NCBI GenBank assembly: GCA_017893485.1
Contig: CM030358.1
Span: 153,828,706-153,892,705, forward strand
Origin: Hemerocallis citrina
Lineage: Eukaryota > Streptophyta > Magnoliopsida > Asparagales > Asphodelaceae
Length of the DNA stretch: 64,000 nt
Direction: 5' to 3'
Every line of letters begins with the position of its first letter. Position 1 is the first letter of the stretch. Shown piece by piece: positions 11,001-20,529 of the stretch. The translations under genes were made by a program, and so were the position numbers. Below the pieces are notes generated by a model. It worked only from the letters and a program-made list of their open reading frames with translations. It had not been told where the DNA came from and ran no database searches.

Positions 11001-11792
11001 AACCTCCTGTATGAACCGGGCTTTGAGGAGCTTCTCCACCTCCTCTTTTATGGCTTGCTGGCGTTCGGGGGCAAACTTGCGCCTTTTCTGCTGAACTGAT
11101 CTGGCTCCCGAAGCGACACTTAGATGGTGGACGAGGAGCTCTTCGAAGATCCCCGGCATGTCGGTTGCGGTCCAAGCAAAGAGGTCGCGGTTCCCCTTTA
11201 TGCACTGGACTATGTCGGAGCAGAGGTCAGAGGGGAGGGCTTTGCTGATTAAGAATTTGCAGGTCAGATCTTCCTCCGAGAAGAGCACTTTCTCCAACTT
11301 ATCTGCCGGCTCCGACACAGGCTGGGTGTTCCCCAGGAGAATCTCAAGGGCCTCAAGGGAGAGGACGGGTCCTCCAGTTGAGGTCATATAGCATTTGTGG
11401 GCCATTTCCTGACTTCCCCTCACTTCTCCCACACCCACTTTGGTGAGAAACTTCATCTTTAGATGGTAGGCCGATAGGACGGCTTCTAAAGCAGCTAGGC
11501 TCGGTCATCCTAGGATCACATTATAGGCGGCTTGGACGTCAACCACCATGAAGTCCATTGGCTCCGTTCGGGTAGTAGGAGCTTTGCCAGCGGTTACGTC
11601 GAGGGTTATAACACTCTCGATCGTCACTGGCACTCCCGTGAACCCATGGAGAGTGTAATCGGCAGACTTGAGTCTGTCCCTCGATAATTGGAGCCCCCAG
11701 AAGGTCTCTAGAAATAGGATGTTGACAGAACTACCATTATCCACTCGGACCCTCTCCACCTTGAAGTTGGCCATGTGGAGGTTGATCACCAA
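8045..11792 (-). pseudogene. Pol region of Tat element 1 (protease-RT-RNase H-aRNase H-integrase), multiply broken
   Basis: Recognisable pieces from right to left are: retropepsin with VDNGSSVNIL (about 11505..11792), ending in a premature stop after YNVILG; RT (10581..11456) with WRICIDFTDLNKACPKDPFP and an intact VYVDDMLVKS, then a stop; the RT thumb and first RNase H (10179..10568, then about 9940..10121); the second, archaeal-type RNase H (YVDGSSCTEG at about 9795), with a frameshift near 9610; the integrase zinc finger (H, H, C, C at about 8990..9115); and the integrase core (8407..8960). The first catalytic Asp of integrase is changed: VAINYFSKW stands where element 2 has VAVDYFSKW. The later VTDNGTQF and QSNGQVENAN blocks are intact. 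At least three stops and two frameshifts rule out a functional polyprotein. Confidence 0.9.
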
Positions 11793-13852
11793 TGCATCAC
11801 AGTAGGGGGTTCGGACACCCTCCAGATCATCATTCGAGAAAGTAACTGGGACTCCAAAACCTTTAGGAGGGGGAGGCTATGCACCGAGTTGACTTCCCTG
11901 ACAAAGGCTTTTCGGGAGGAGTTGGAAGTTCCTCCCATTGGACTTCCATGGATGAAGTGCAGGATGCGCTCTTCCTCGAAGTCGGGGGTCTCCTCGCACC
12001 TTTCGGGCCGCTTGTTAGCCCCCCTGGGGGGTGAAGGAGGATCGGCCCGGACCTTCTTTACAAATTTGGCAAGCTGCCCTCTCTGAATAAGGGCTTCGAT
12101 CTTGTTTTTCTGGGCTCGACAGTCGTTGGTGTCGTGGCCGTGGTCCCGATGGTAGCGACACCACTTCTCCATATCCTTCTTCTTCCCAGGAGTGTTCATC
12201 TTTAAGGCAGGAGGGAGAATTCCTTCTTTCTCGACCTCCATTAGAATGGCCGAGACATTGGCATTGAGAGAGGTGAATCTCTCAAACCTGGGAGGTGGGC
12301 GACGCTGACCCTCGTTGTCCTTTTGAAGCTTTTTAGCTCCCTCGTCTTCAGTAGCCTTCCTCTTACTTCCAGAAGACGACCCCTCAAATGTAGGGCGGTG
12401 CACAGCTTCCTCTACCCAGATGTACTTCTCGCTTCGGAGAAGAAGCTCGGAGAAGTCTCGCAGGGGCTTCTTGGCCAGGGATGCTCGAAGGTCAGCGTTG
12501 AGGACATTGGATTGAAAGGTGACCGAGGCGATCGACTGATCAAGGGAGGCGATGGACCTGGCCTCCGCGGTAAACTGCTTAACATAGTCCCTCGGTTTCT
12601 CGCCCTTCTTCTGACTAAGGAAGAGTAGTGAAATACTCGTCTTTTCGGAGCGGCGGCTGCTCACAAAATGAGTTATGAAAAGGGCCTCGAACTGGTCGAA
12701 AGAAAAGATGGAGGACAGGGCGAGGCGGGAGTACAATTCCCGAGCCAAGCCTTTGAGAGTGGCCGAAAATGTCTTGCAAAGGAGGGCATCGAAGGCCTGA
12801 TGGATCATCATGAGAGTTTTGAAACTCTCGATGTGATCCATGGGGTCTGATGCCTCCATGTATGTCTCGAACTTCAGAGGCTTGAAATTTGCGGGGACGG
12901 GGGCCTCCATGATGGTACGAGAGAATGGAGGCCTGATTGGACGAAGGGTCCTCCCTCTTAGTTCCTCATCCCTATCGAGTCGGCCGAGGTGCCTCTCCAT
13001 CTTGTGGGGATGGCGGTAGACAGCGTCCTCCCTTCGACCGTACCTTGGTGAGCCTCGGGACTCATCTTCGTATGAAGGGGAACGGGGGCTATAGCGGTGG
13101 TAGCTCGGGGAATGGTGAGGACTGGGGATGTGATGGCGGTGGCTCGGAGCTTGACGAGGACTTTGGGATCGACGGCGAGGGCTCCGAATCGGCTCAGGAG
13201 TGGGCACCCTCTGGATGTTATTGTTGTTGTTAGGCAGGGTATTGAGGGCCCGCAAGACTGCCGCCTGAAAGTCTTGAAATTCTGCCCTGGTAATGGGTCC
13301 GTTCTGGTCCCTTTGGGCCTGTCAACCAGCGGGAGAACGGCTCCTCCTTTGATGGTATTGGGGGGACTCCCTTCGCCTCCTAGGAGAAGCAGACCTTCTG
13401 CGGTCGTGGCGGCGAGGAGATCGAGCCTTTGGATGTTCTGGGCGGGAGCCCCCCTCTCGGGCCTGCCTCTCATCTAAATGGCGGCGAAGGTCTTCCTCAT
13501 TCTGCTAGTTGATTATGATGTTGCAGAGGTCTTCCGATGGCCGGGGGTTTTGGGATGCCATGGAGTCGGTGGAAGGGTAATGTACCGAGATATGATTACG
13601 GTGAAGAGGTTGCTTCTGGGGATTAGGACGAGAGATCCATACGTCTGCATTCTGGGGCCCAAGTTGAGCCTGCTGGGGTTGAGGATTTTGAAGAGGAGGT
13701 TGCCCATGCGGCAACGGCGGGACAGGTTGAGGGGAAAGCTGTCCTTGTTGCTGGATTGGTTGGTCGGGTTGGGGGGGAGCCCCCGGTGGTGGTGAAGGAA
13801 TGGGAGTTGCTCTACGGTTGGAGGCCGTAGATCTCACTTTCCTTGGAGGCAT
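11786..13852 (-). pseudogene. Gag region of Tat element 1, with stops
   Basis: The frame starts at MPPRKVRSTASNRR (13852). It is interrupted by TAG at 13505..13507 and by TGA at 13322..13324, then is open to about 11860, where a frameshift precedes the protease. The Arg/Ser/Pro-rich region, the capsid-like block (FKTLMMIHQAFDALLCKTFS, then YSRLALSSIFSFDQFE) and the zinc knuckle WCRYHRDHGHDTNDC match the gag of element 2 closely. Capsid and nucleocapsid roles follow from the family. The two stops and the frameshift make it non-functional as it stands. Confidence 0.88.
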
Positions 13853-13902
13853 GGCTGGAGGCGGTCTTGACTGGTGGAAGAGGTTGGACTGCTATTCGAG
13901 TG

Positions 13903-13920
13903 TTCCCACAGACGGCGCCA
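13903..13920 (-). other. Primer-binding site of element 1
   Basis: On the minus strand the 18 bases TGGCGCCGTCTGTGGGAA lie 3 bases inside the 5' LTR. The same 18 bases occur in elements 2 and 3. The TGG start fits a tRNA 3' CCA end. The tRNA species was not determined: plant tRNA-Asp matches only the first nine bases as I recall it. Confidence 0.8.
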
Positions 13921-13923
13921 ATC

Positions 13924-14476
13924 TGTTGCCGCTGAAATCGGTGTGGGGGCAAACAAATAAAGTTGTGGATTCGATGGAAGGTAAATAGTCAAACCTGAAT
14001 GACTTCATCGGAGTTTGACCGAGATCCTTTCGTTGTTAACCTGCAAAAAGTGCGAGACACCGGGGTTGATTCCGGCAACGCACCCTCCGATGCTCTTGTC
14101 AGTAATCTGAATGATTAAGAAAGAGCTTTAATTGGCAAAAGATTTATTACCTTCTTATGGTAGGGGGAGAGTGGTATTTATAGCCGCCTTAAGATCAAAT
14201 CCCTACTTTCCGATGTAGATGGATAGAAGTGGTTAAAACCACTGTTTGAGGATAATCGTGAATCTGAATCCTCTCCTATCCAGTTTGAGTGGGCTTCTTA
14301 TGGGTTGGAACCCATACCCAGTAAGACAGGTTCGTTTATGGGTTACTGGGCTTTGACGAAAGACCCAGATTTCATTTCAGACCCGTTTATAGGTGAAATT
14401 ACCATTTTACCCATGAACTTTAAGATTCGTGCCCAATTCGAACAATTCCGATTTAACCCTATTTTTAGCCATATCA
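13924..14476 (-). repeat. 5' LTR of Tat element 1 (553 bp)
   Basis: On the minus strand it begins TGATATGGCTAAAAATAGGG (14476) and ends GCGGCAACA (13924), the same termini as the LTRs of elements 2 and 3. It contains the shared block GGTTGATTCCGGCAACGCAC and a TATTTATAG box at about 14176. It is shorter than the 621-bp LTRs through internal deletions. Confidence 0.88.
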
Positions 14477-14784
14477 CTTCCAGTTTTTTGTTCTTCAGAA
14501 AACTATGTTCGCTATTCTCACTATATGCTTGTGTAATCTCCGCCCCCCCCCCCCCCCCCCAAAAAAAAAAACAACTAAAATAAACTAACCACATTGAATA
14601 ACGAAAATGCCCCTCTATCCATTTTTCTCCCCTTGTTTCACTTTTGTTTATCTTTTATAAAAAAACATAACAAAATAAAACTATATTCAATAACAAAGAT
14701 GCCCCTGTTTCCATTTTTCTCCCTTTCTTTTACTTTTGTTTATCTTTTATATGTTTTTTCTCACTAATATCCCTTCCATTCTAA
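14477..14784. other. Spacer with homopolymer run and a degenerate duplication
   Basis: A C-run followed by an A-run lies at 14541..14571. Two similar segments of about 85-105 bp (14588.. and 14682..) both contain ATGCCCCT, CCATTTTTCTCC and TTTGTTTATCTTTTAT, which looks like an old tandem duplication. No gene is present. Confidence 0.6.
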
Positions 14785-15456
14785 CAGCATCCACAGTCGT
14801 GCATGCTATAAAATGCATATATGCATATTTAGATATAACATTTCGTTGTTTTGCTGTAGTGGCGAAATGATAAAATATAGCAAAGTTAGAAGGAAAAAAA
14901 TTATCGGAAGAAGAAATTTTTTTAATTTTTTATATTATTTGTTTATTATTGTAAATTTAAATTTTCTAATAGTTTTTAAAATAATTTTAAATTAAAATGG
15001 TGGGACCCATGTGAGATAAAACATGATGTCACGAAACATGATATTTTGTCTCACCAAATTTCCCACTTAAACACCTTACTTAAAGTTTAATTATTTAACT
15101 AACCTCAATTATCTAGTTAGATATTTAATTACTTATCTAACTAAACTAATTAACTAACTAAACACCTAATTAACTATATCAGCCTTTAAATTGGGAAAAA
15201 AAAGCTGGGAATATTTTAAATAAAAAAATTGAGATTTTAATCGGAAGAAACATGGATTAAAAATATTATAAAATATTTGGGACGAAATATCATGTTTTGT
15301 CCTCTATAATATGCATATTGCTATATCTTCTCTCAAATATAGCATTATACTGTAGCAAAAAAAAAAGATAAAAATGGCAGAAAAGCATACGACTGTAGCA
15401 CTCAAATTGCTATAATATGCACATATGCATTGTGTACCACACGACTGTGGATGCTC
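14785..15456. mobile_element. PIF/Harbinger-like MITE (AGCATCCACAGTCG family), copy a
   Basis: The left end CAGCATCCACAGTCGTG follows TAA. The right end ACGACTGTGGATGCTC (15441..15456) precedes TAT, so the 3-bp target duplication is imperfect. Subterminal TGCATATATGCATAT and ATATGCACATATGCAT blocks mirror each other. Internal palindromic segments read ACGAAACATGATATTTTGTC (about 15036) and GACGAAATATCATGTTTTGTC (about 15281). No transposase frame is present. Confidence 0.8.
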
Positions 15457-15460
15457 TATC

Positions 15461-15615
15461 CCATTTCATATTTCCCCCAAATTTCACAAACCCTAATTTC
15501 TCCCCAAAACTCAATTTCTTTCACAAACTCTAATTTTCTCAATTCTTATTTCATAAACCCAATTACTTTTGGAGAGAAGTTAAGGTTTGTGAAATTTAGG
15601 GGGGAAATGAAATGG
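15461..15615. repeat. Short foldback element
   Basis: The arm 15461..15504 (CCATTTCATATTTCCCCCAA...) is largely complementary to 15571..15615 (...TTTAGGGGGGAAATGAAATGG), leaving a 66-bp centre. It lies directly next to MITE copy a. Confidence 0.65.
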
Positions 15616-15889
15616 ATTGGAATGGGAAAAATGAGTGAGAAAAAATATTTTTAAAAAGTGGAAAAGGGGGAAAACAGACGAATGAGCATTTTCGTCATTT
15701 GAGGTAGTTTTCTACGAAGGAAAATTTTTTGTTGGTTATGCATTATAAAGCATATTTTAAGATAGTGTAGCTGTTTTTGCGGTATGGAAGCAATCAGATG
15801 ATGAATTCGGATTTTGAGGAAAAAGTTTACAATATGGACTGTCGATCATATTTGAAGTGGGATGGCTGAAAATATCTGGCAACTCATGA

Positions 15890-16345
15890 ACAAAGTCTAA
15901 ACATCAGGGTTTGCCCCGACAAAAAACTTTTCGATGCTCAAGTCAGTAACTCAGAAAGGAGAATATAGTTTGAAAGGAAAAGTATTAATTGCCTCTGACC
16001 GATTGAGGATGAGTGGTTAATTTATATATCCCTAGGGGATTAGTTGTAAAAGATTGACATACAAAATATATATTTTCTGGAGATTCCTTTGGTGAAGAGA
16101 TTTAGTTGTTCTTCCCTTGATGAAGATATAGAGTTAGTTGATCTTCTCGTTGAAGAGATAGAGTTGTTTGGTCTGAAAGGGATTTGACTGATAATCCTAA
16201 TAGGTTGAAAATCTCATATTGCTTAGACTGTAAGTAAGCCGAAATTGTGGATCCAGTTGAGCTGATGGGTCGGAAAACAATCCATATTATTTTAGAAGGC
16301 CTGTTGTTATTGTAAATTTACCGTACAACTCTTGGAAGCTTTAAA
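15890..16345 (-). mobile_element. Worn fragment of a Tat-family LTR
   Basis: The block GGGTTTGCCCCGAC, then GATGCTCAAGTCAGTAAC, then AGAAAGGAG...AATTGCCTCT and TTTATATATCCC follows the same order as the element 2 LTR (GGGGTTGATCCCGGCGAC, GACGCTCAAGTCAGTAAC, GATTACCTC, GTATTTATAG). Neither LTR end nor any internal region remains. The limits are approximate. Confidence 0.5.
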
Positions 16346-16401
16346 ATGTGTGCCAAAGTCGTTTGACTCTGATTTGCTCTGGTTTTTACCCATATTAGAT
16401 A

Positions 16402-17587
16402 CTTCCTCCATTTCGAAATATAAGTCATTCTAGTCTTTTTTTGGTTCATAATATAAATTACTTTAAGTTTTCGAGGAGATGTGAGATGTCTTGTCGTTCT
16501 TAAATGTCCATAAATTATTTTTTTTTAAGATTTGCAATTTTACCTTTATCAATTTTTGTAAGAGAAGTAATAAAAAAATTATAGATGAGGGGCAATTAGG
16601 ATATTGTGCACTTGATGGCGTATCTATGAGCTTCAAAAATAAAAAAAATATAAAGTACTTTTAGTCAGTCATAAGTTATTTCTTATTACTCATGGAGAAA
16701 TTATAATGATTTATATTTTGTAAGAGCATCCACAGTCGTTGAATGTGAAAAATGGCAAAATGCATTTTTTGCCCATCCAATTCGACGAAACGCTGCAGTC
16801 GTCGAATGGCAAAAAATGCATAAGTTCGTTAAAAAAGAAACAGATGTTTCGTCTGTAATCAAAAAAAATGGCGGAACGAAACATGATGTTTCGTCCCAAA
16901 AAGTGGAAAAAAATTAAAGGTTTTTTTGCAAAAAAAATTTGCAAAAAACAAATTTTAAAAATAGTTCGTAAATAATATTTGCAAAAACAATTTAAAAATT
17001 TGCAAAATAAATTAAAAAATTTGCAAAAACAATTTAAAAATATTACAAAAAGTTTCAAAAAATGCCCAGATTCTGGACGAAGCATGGTGCTTCGTCCGGA
17101 TTTTCCGGAATTTTTTTTTGTAAAAAAAAACTGCAAAAAGAATTTTTTAAACAAATTGTAATTTTTTTTGCAAAAACAATTAAAAAATTTGCAAAATCAA
17201 TTTAGATAATTGCAAAAAAAATTTAAAATTTACAAATTTTTTTTAAATTTTGGATTGGGACGAAGCATGATGTTTCGTCTCAAATTGGGACGAAACATCA
17301 TGTTCATTCCCACGTTTAAAGGTTATTTTATTCGGGTTTTTTTTTTTTTTTTTTTACTTCGGACAAAACATCATGTTTCGTCCGATCAATTAAAATAATA
17401 ATTAAATAATCCAGACGAAACATGCTATAATATGCATTTTGCTATTTCGATTGCTATTTCTCCCTTTTTACTGTAGCGCTTTTGCAAAAAAATGACAAAA
17501 TAGCGAACGAGTGTGTGCGCTACAGTAGCAAATAAATGGCAAAAATGGTAAATAAGCAAACGACTGTGGATGCTCTAATGGAAGAAG
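16402..17587. mobile_element. Stowaway-like MITE, split by a nested MITE
   Basis: The left end CTTCCTCCATTTCGAAATAT (16402) follows TA, and the right end (17576..17587, TAATGGAAGAAG) precedes TA. Together with 16700..16723 (ATGATTTATATTTTGTAA), the right end is the inverse of the left. The right terminus is interrupted by MITE copy b (16724..17575); the 3-bp TAA occurs on both sides of that insertion. Confidence 0.75.
16724..17575. mobile_element. PIF/Harbinger-like MITE, copy b (852 bp)
   Basis: The ends are GAGCATCCACAGTCGTT and AACGACTGTGGATGCTC type (17559..17575 reads AACGACTGTGGATGCTC), with a TAA target duplication at 16721..16723 and 17576..17578. The interior is A/T homopolymer-rich, with TTTGCAAAAA repeats. 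It carries about six near-palindromes of the type GGACGAAACAT..ATGTTTCGTCC, at about 16874, 17074, 17259, 17288 and 17361, with partial ones elsewhere. No protein-coding frame is credible. Confidence 0.88.
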
Positions 17588-18411
17588 TAGTTTTTATATA
17601 TTTTTTATTTCAACTGATAGCAAGTTTCTCATAATTTAGCCCAAATTTATAAGTTAGAAGAGTTAGATAAGGTCCCTTTGGCTATCTTAATCTTAACGTG
17701 ATGTTACGATCTTCTAATATTTGGAAAAGTAAGATAATGTCCCTTTCAACTTTGCAGTTAATTACGATCCAAAAAAAAAAAAAACTTTGCAGTTAATTGC
17801 ACATCTTAATCATTCCAAGATTGTGAAAGTGACAATTGCAAAAGTAGCACTTTGGACCCCGCACGCAGCAATTTCCTCGAAAAAAAATATGCCAAAAGTT
17901 GGGGAGTTCCATGTGAACAACACACAGCCAGAGTCAAAGGGCAACAAAAATGTTTATGGAGGGTATTCTGTACCCTCAAGGCCTCAACATAAACAATCGT
18001 GAACCGTTCATCATAGATTTAACGGTTGAGAGTTTTTAGACATTTTTAAGGTAAATTGTACTGAAGGCTCAGTTTAAACAGTCACAGTTCTCGTGCTTAT
18101 CCGATTCGCTGTCTGCAAAGATCCGTTAGAACTACAAAACAGCAAAGACTACTATCGACCAGTGAATACCCGGGACGTGTACAAAACGAGTCAGGCCGTG
18201 GATATTTTCTGCGTTTTGTGTTTGCAACTAACAGTAGATCCGAATCCAAATCAGGTAATCTCATCCGTCATGATTATGGGAATCCTCGCTCTCCCCCTTT
18301 CTACTTCGGCGTACAGTTCTAGTGGTCATGCGGAACAGTTTTACAGGAGTATCCTAGATTTTTTGAGATAAATGCAATAAAATTCTTAAAGTTTTGGGAA
18401 ATATGAACTTA
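17588..18411. other. Spacer, no supported gene
   Basis: AT-rich sequence with one 92-codon open frame (18093..18371) that shows no recognisable motif, splice partner or relative elsewhere in the window. It is treated as non-coding. Confidence 0.5.
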
Positions 18412-18951
18412 GAGCATCTGTAGTCGTTGTTTTACAATTTTTTGAGTATTTGGCAAATAAAAATAGAAAGTTAGACAGCGCGTTATAGTGGGCGAAAATT
18501 AAAATTTGGTCAGATGGAAGATAATCTTTCGTCTCCAAATTTTTGTTATAAAAAAATAAAAAATTTGGCGCTAAAAGACAAAAAAAAGTCAAAAATGTGA
18601 GGGACGGTGGACCGTCCCTACACTTTTGGCCATTTTGTCATCTAGTGAATTGTGTAAGACAGTGTATAAAGAGTCTTCCGTCATTTTTTTTTATTTTTTT
18701 TTAAAGACGACATTTAATCCTTCGTCCGATCCATTCTTTGTACGTTTCACCTACGAGACGAAAGATCTCTTTTAAGGGACGAAAGAAAATTTCTCGTCAG
18801 CTATATTATGGCTTTTGCCAAACCATCTTCTGTATTTGGCCGTCCACTATTCATCATACACCCAAAATTTGGGTTTTTGGCAGACGACTACAACCATTTC
18901 TTTGCCAAATTTTTCAAATTTTGGGTATTTAGCCCACGACTACAGATGCTC
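18412..18951. mobile_element. PIF/Harbinger-like MITE, copy c (540 bp)
   Basis: The ends are GAGCATCTGTAGTCGTTG and CACGACTACAGATGCTC, with target duplication TTA at 18409..18411 and 18952..18954. Both ends carry the same substitution relative to the other copies (CTGTAG for CCACAG), and the change is compensated. Internal palindromes include GGGACGGTGGACCGTCCC (18600..18617) and GACGAAAGATCTCTTTT... at about 18756. Confidence 0.87.
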
Positions 18952-18990
18952 TTATGATCGAAAAAAGTTCTATATGGATATAGCACATTA

Positions 18991-19782
18991 GGGCATCTGT
19001 AGTCGTATGCTAAATATGCATATTTGGTTGAAAACAATGCTGCAGTCGTTGGCCAAATATGCATATTATGTATATTTCGCTATAAGAGATTGTCATAAAT
19101 AAGAGACGGGATGAGAATTATCCATATATGAGATACGACACTTAAAGTGCCGTCGCATCAAAAAAAAAAAAAAATTTGAATTGTTGGACGGCATTCGAAG
19201 TGCCGTTGCACAAAAAAAAATTATTTTTTTAATGGTCGGACGGCACTCAAAGTGCCGTCTCAACAAAAAAAAATAATTTCATAATTAAAAAAAAAAACCA
19301 AAAAGACCCCACTTCACCTCCACTCAGTGTAGTTTTTTGCAATTTTTGAATTTTTTGTAATTTTTTAAATGTTTTTGTAATTTTTTCATAATTTTTATAA
19401 TTTTTTTGTAATTTTTTTTTGCACTTCGAATCCATTTTTTTTAAAAAAAACCCAAAAAGCGCACCCTCTCTCGGACGGCACTTGACGTATCGTCCCACCT
19501 GTAGGGGGTTATTTGCAATTTCTGTATTTTTTTGTAACTTTTGATAATTATTTTGTAATTTTTTGTAGTTTTTTTGTAATTTCTGATTTTTTTTGTAATT
19601 TTTATAATATTTTTGTGATTTTTTATTTGCACTTCGAGGACGAATTTTTTCCTCCGACGGCACTTGAAGTGCCGTCGCACCTTTTATAAAAAATAGCTTT
19701 CAACGACTGCAGCAAAACGTAACTTTGCTATATTCGTTTATCCATTTATGCATATTTTGACCCTCAACGACTGTGGATGCTC
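18991..19782. mobile_element. PIF/Harbinger-like MITE, copy d (792 bp)
   Basis: The ends are GGGCATCTGTAGTCGTATGC and AACGACTGTGGATGCTC, with target duplication TTA at 18988..18990 and 19783..19785. It starts 39 bp after copy c. Five internal palindromes of the type GACGGCACTTnAAGTGCCGTC lie at about 19136, 19189, 19238, 19473 and 19658, separated by poly-T and poly-A stretches. Confidence 0.87.
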
Positions 19783-19787
19783 TTAGG

Positions 19788-19888
19788 GAGTAGTTCTTTC
19801 TTAAAATAAAAAAATTATAATAGTAAAATATTAAAACTTAACATTAAAATTTCCCCCAAAATAAATAATATTCTGCTACATATCATGG

Positions 19889-19939
<51 letters not shown>

Positions 19940-20222
19940 ATCAGCGAAAGTCGGCAAACTTAGAATTTAAAGTAGAAAAAGTAACTAGGAAATTTGGAGA
20001 AAGAGCAGAAAACCATAGCTATATAGGTTGAAAATAAATTTGTCATATGGTTTTACGTCTTAAAAATCATTTTGCGTTAAATAAATTTTTGATGAAATGC
20101 TATTCCTTTTCTTAATATAAATTTGCCTAGATATGTAGCAGAATATTATTTATTTTGGGGGGAATTTTAATGTTAAGTTTTTATATTTTACTAATATAAT
20201 TTTTTTAATAAAGAACTACTCC
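19788..20222. repeat. Inverted-repeat element of about 435 bp with an (AT)n centre
   Basis: The arm 19788..19886 (GAGTAGTTCTTTCTTAAAAT...) is complementary over most of its length to 20130..20222 (...TTTAATAAAGAACTACTCC). The spacer contains an (AT)n microsatellite at about 19892..19937. The structure is that of a MITE; its superfamily was not identified. Confidence 0.7.
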
Positions 20223-20308
20223 ATATCCATTAAAAAAGAATCCTACTTGTACAATGTTATAGGACTGCTTATTATTACTTTAATGTAATCAATATTTGAG
20301 TTAAATAA

Positions 20309-20497
20309 ACTAGTAGTTTACACGTGCATCGCACGTTTTAATAAATATAGTTTTTTAAAATAAAAATTTAGACTTAGTCTTAATTTGAACCTAGAATCTC
20401 CTTTATAATAGTTATGCACGTGTGTTACACAGGTTGGTAGATTGACAAAACATTTACAAATGACACTAAGGCCTTCTCCCATTATAATATTAGAGAT
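20309..20497. repeat. ACTAGT...TTAGAGAT short repeat, copy A (unoccupied)
   Basis: It starts ACTAGTAGTTTACACGTGCA and ends CCATTATAATATTAGAGAT. It has the core ACGTGCATCGCACGT and the phrase ATTTACAAATGACACTAAGG. The same start, core and end recur three times at 51.2-56.2 kb. This copy lacks the MITE inserted in copy D. Confidence 0.7.
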
Positions 20498-20529
20498 TTT
20501 TGGCTAAATTTTAACAAACATCCCTGACT

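Larger units (their letters stand above)
6867..14476 (-). mobile_element. Tat-lineage Ty3/gypsy element 1, decayed and 3'-truncated
   Basis: On the minus strand the order is 5' LTR (14476..13924), primer-binding site, gag, protease, reverse transcriptase, RNase H, second RNase H, integrase and the tandem array. Many frames are broken, and no 3' LTR or polypurine tract was found left of the array. The order and residues follow intact element 2 (31352..39976). It is clearly the older of the two: its 5' LTR is 553 bp against 621 bp in element 2, and many codons differ. Confidence 0.88.

Noticed and set aside
10554..13477. Several open frames of 80-130 codons on + across element 1, and similar ones at 33592..39367 across element 2
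   Set aside because: They are antisense shadows of gag-pol, with no motifs of their own.
18093..18371. 92-codon open frame on +
   Set aside because: There is no recognisable domain, no splice partner and no upstream context. The surroundings are MITE-rich spacer.
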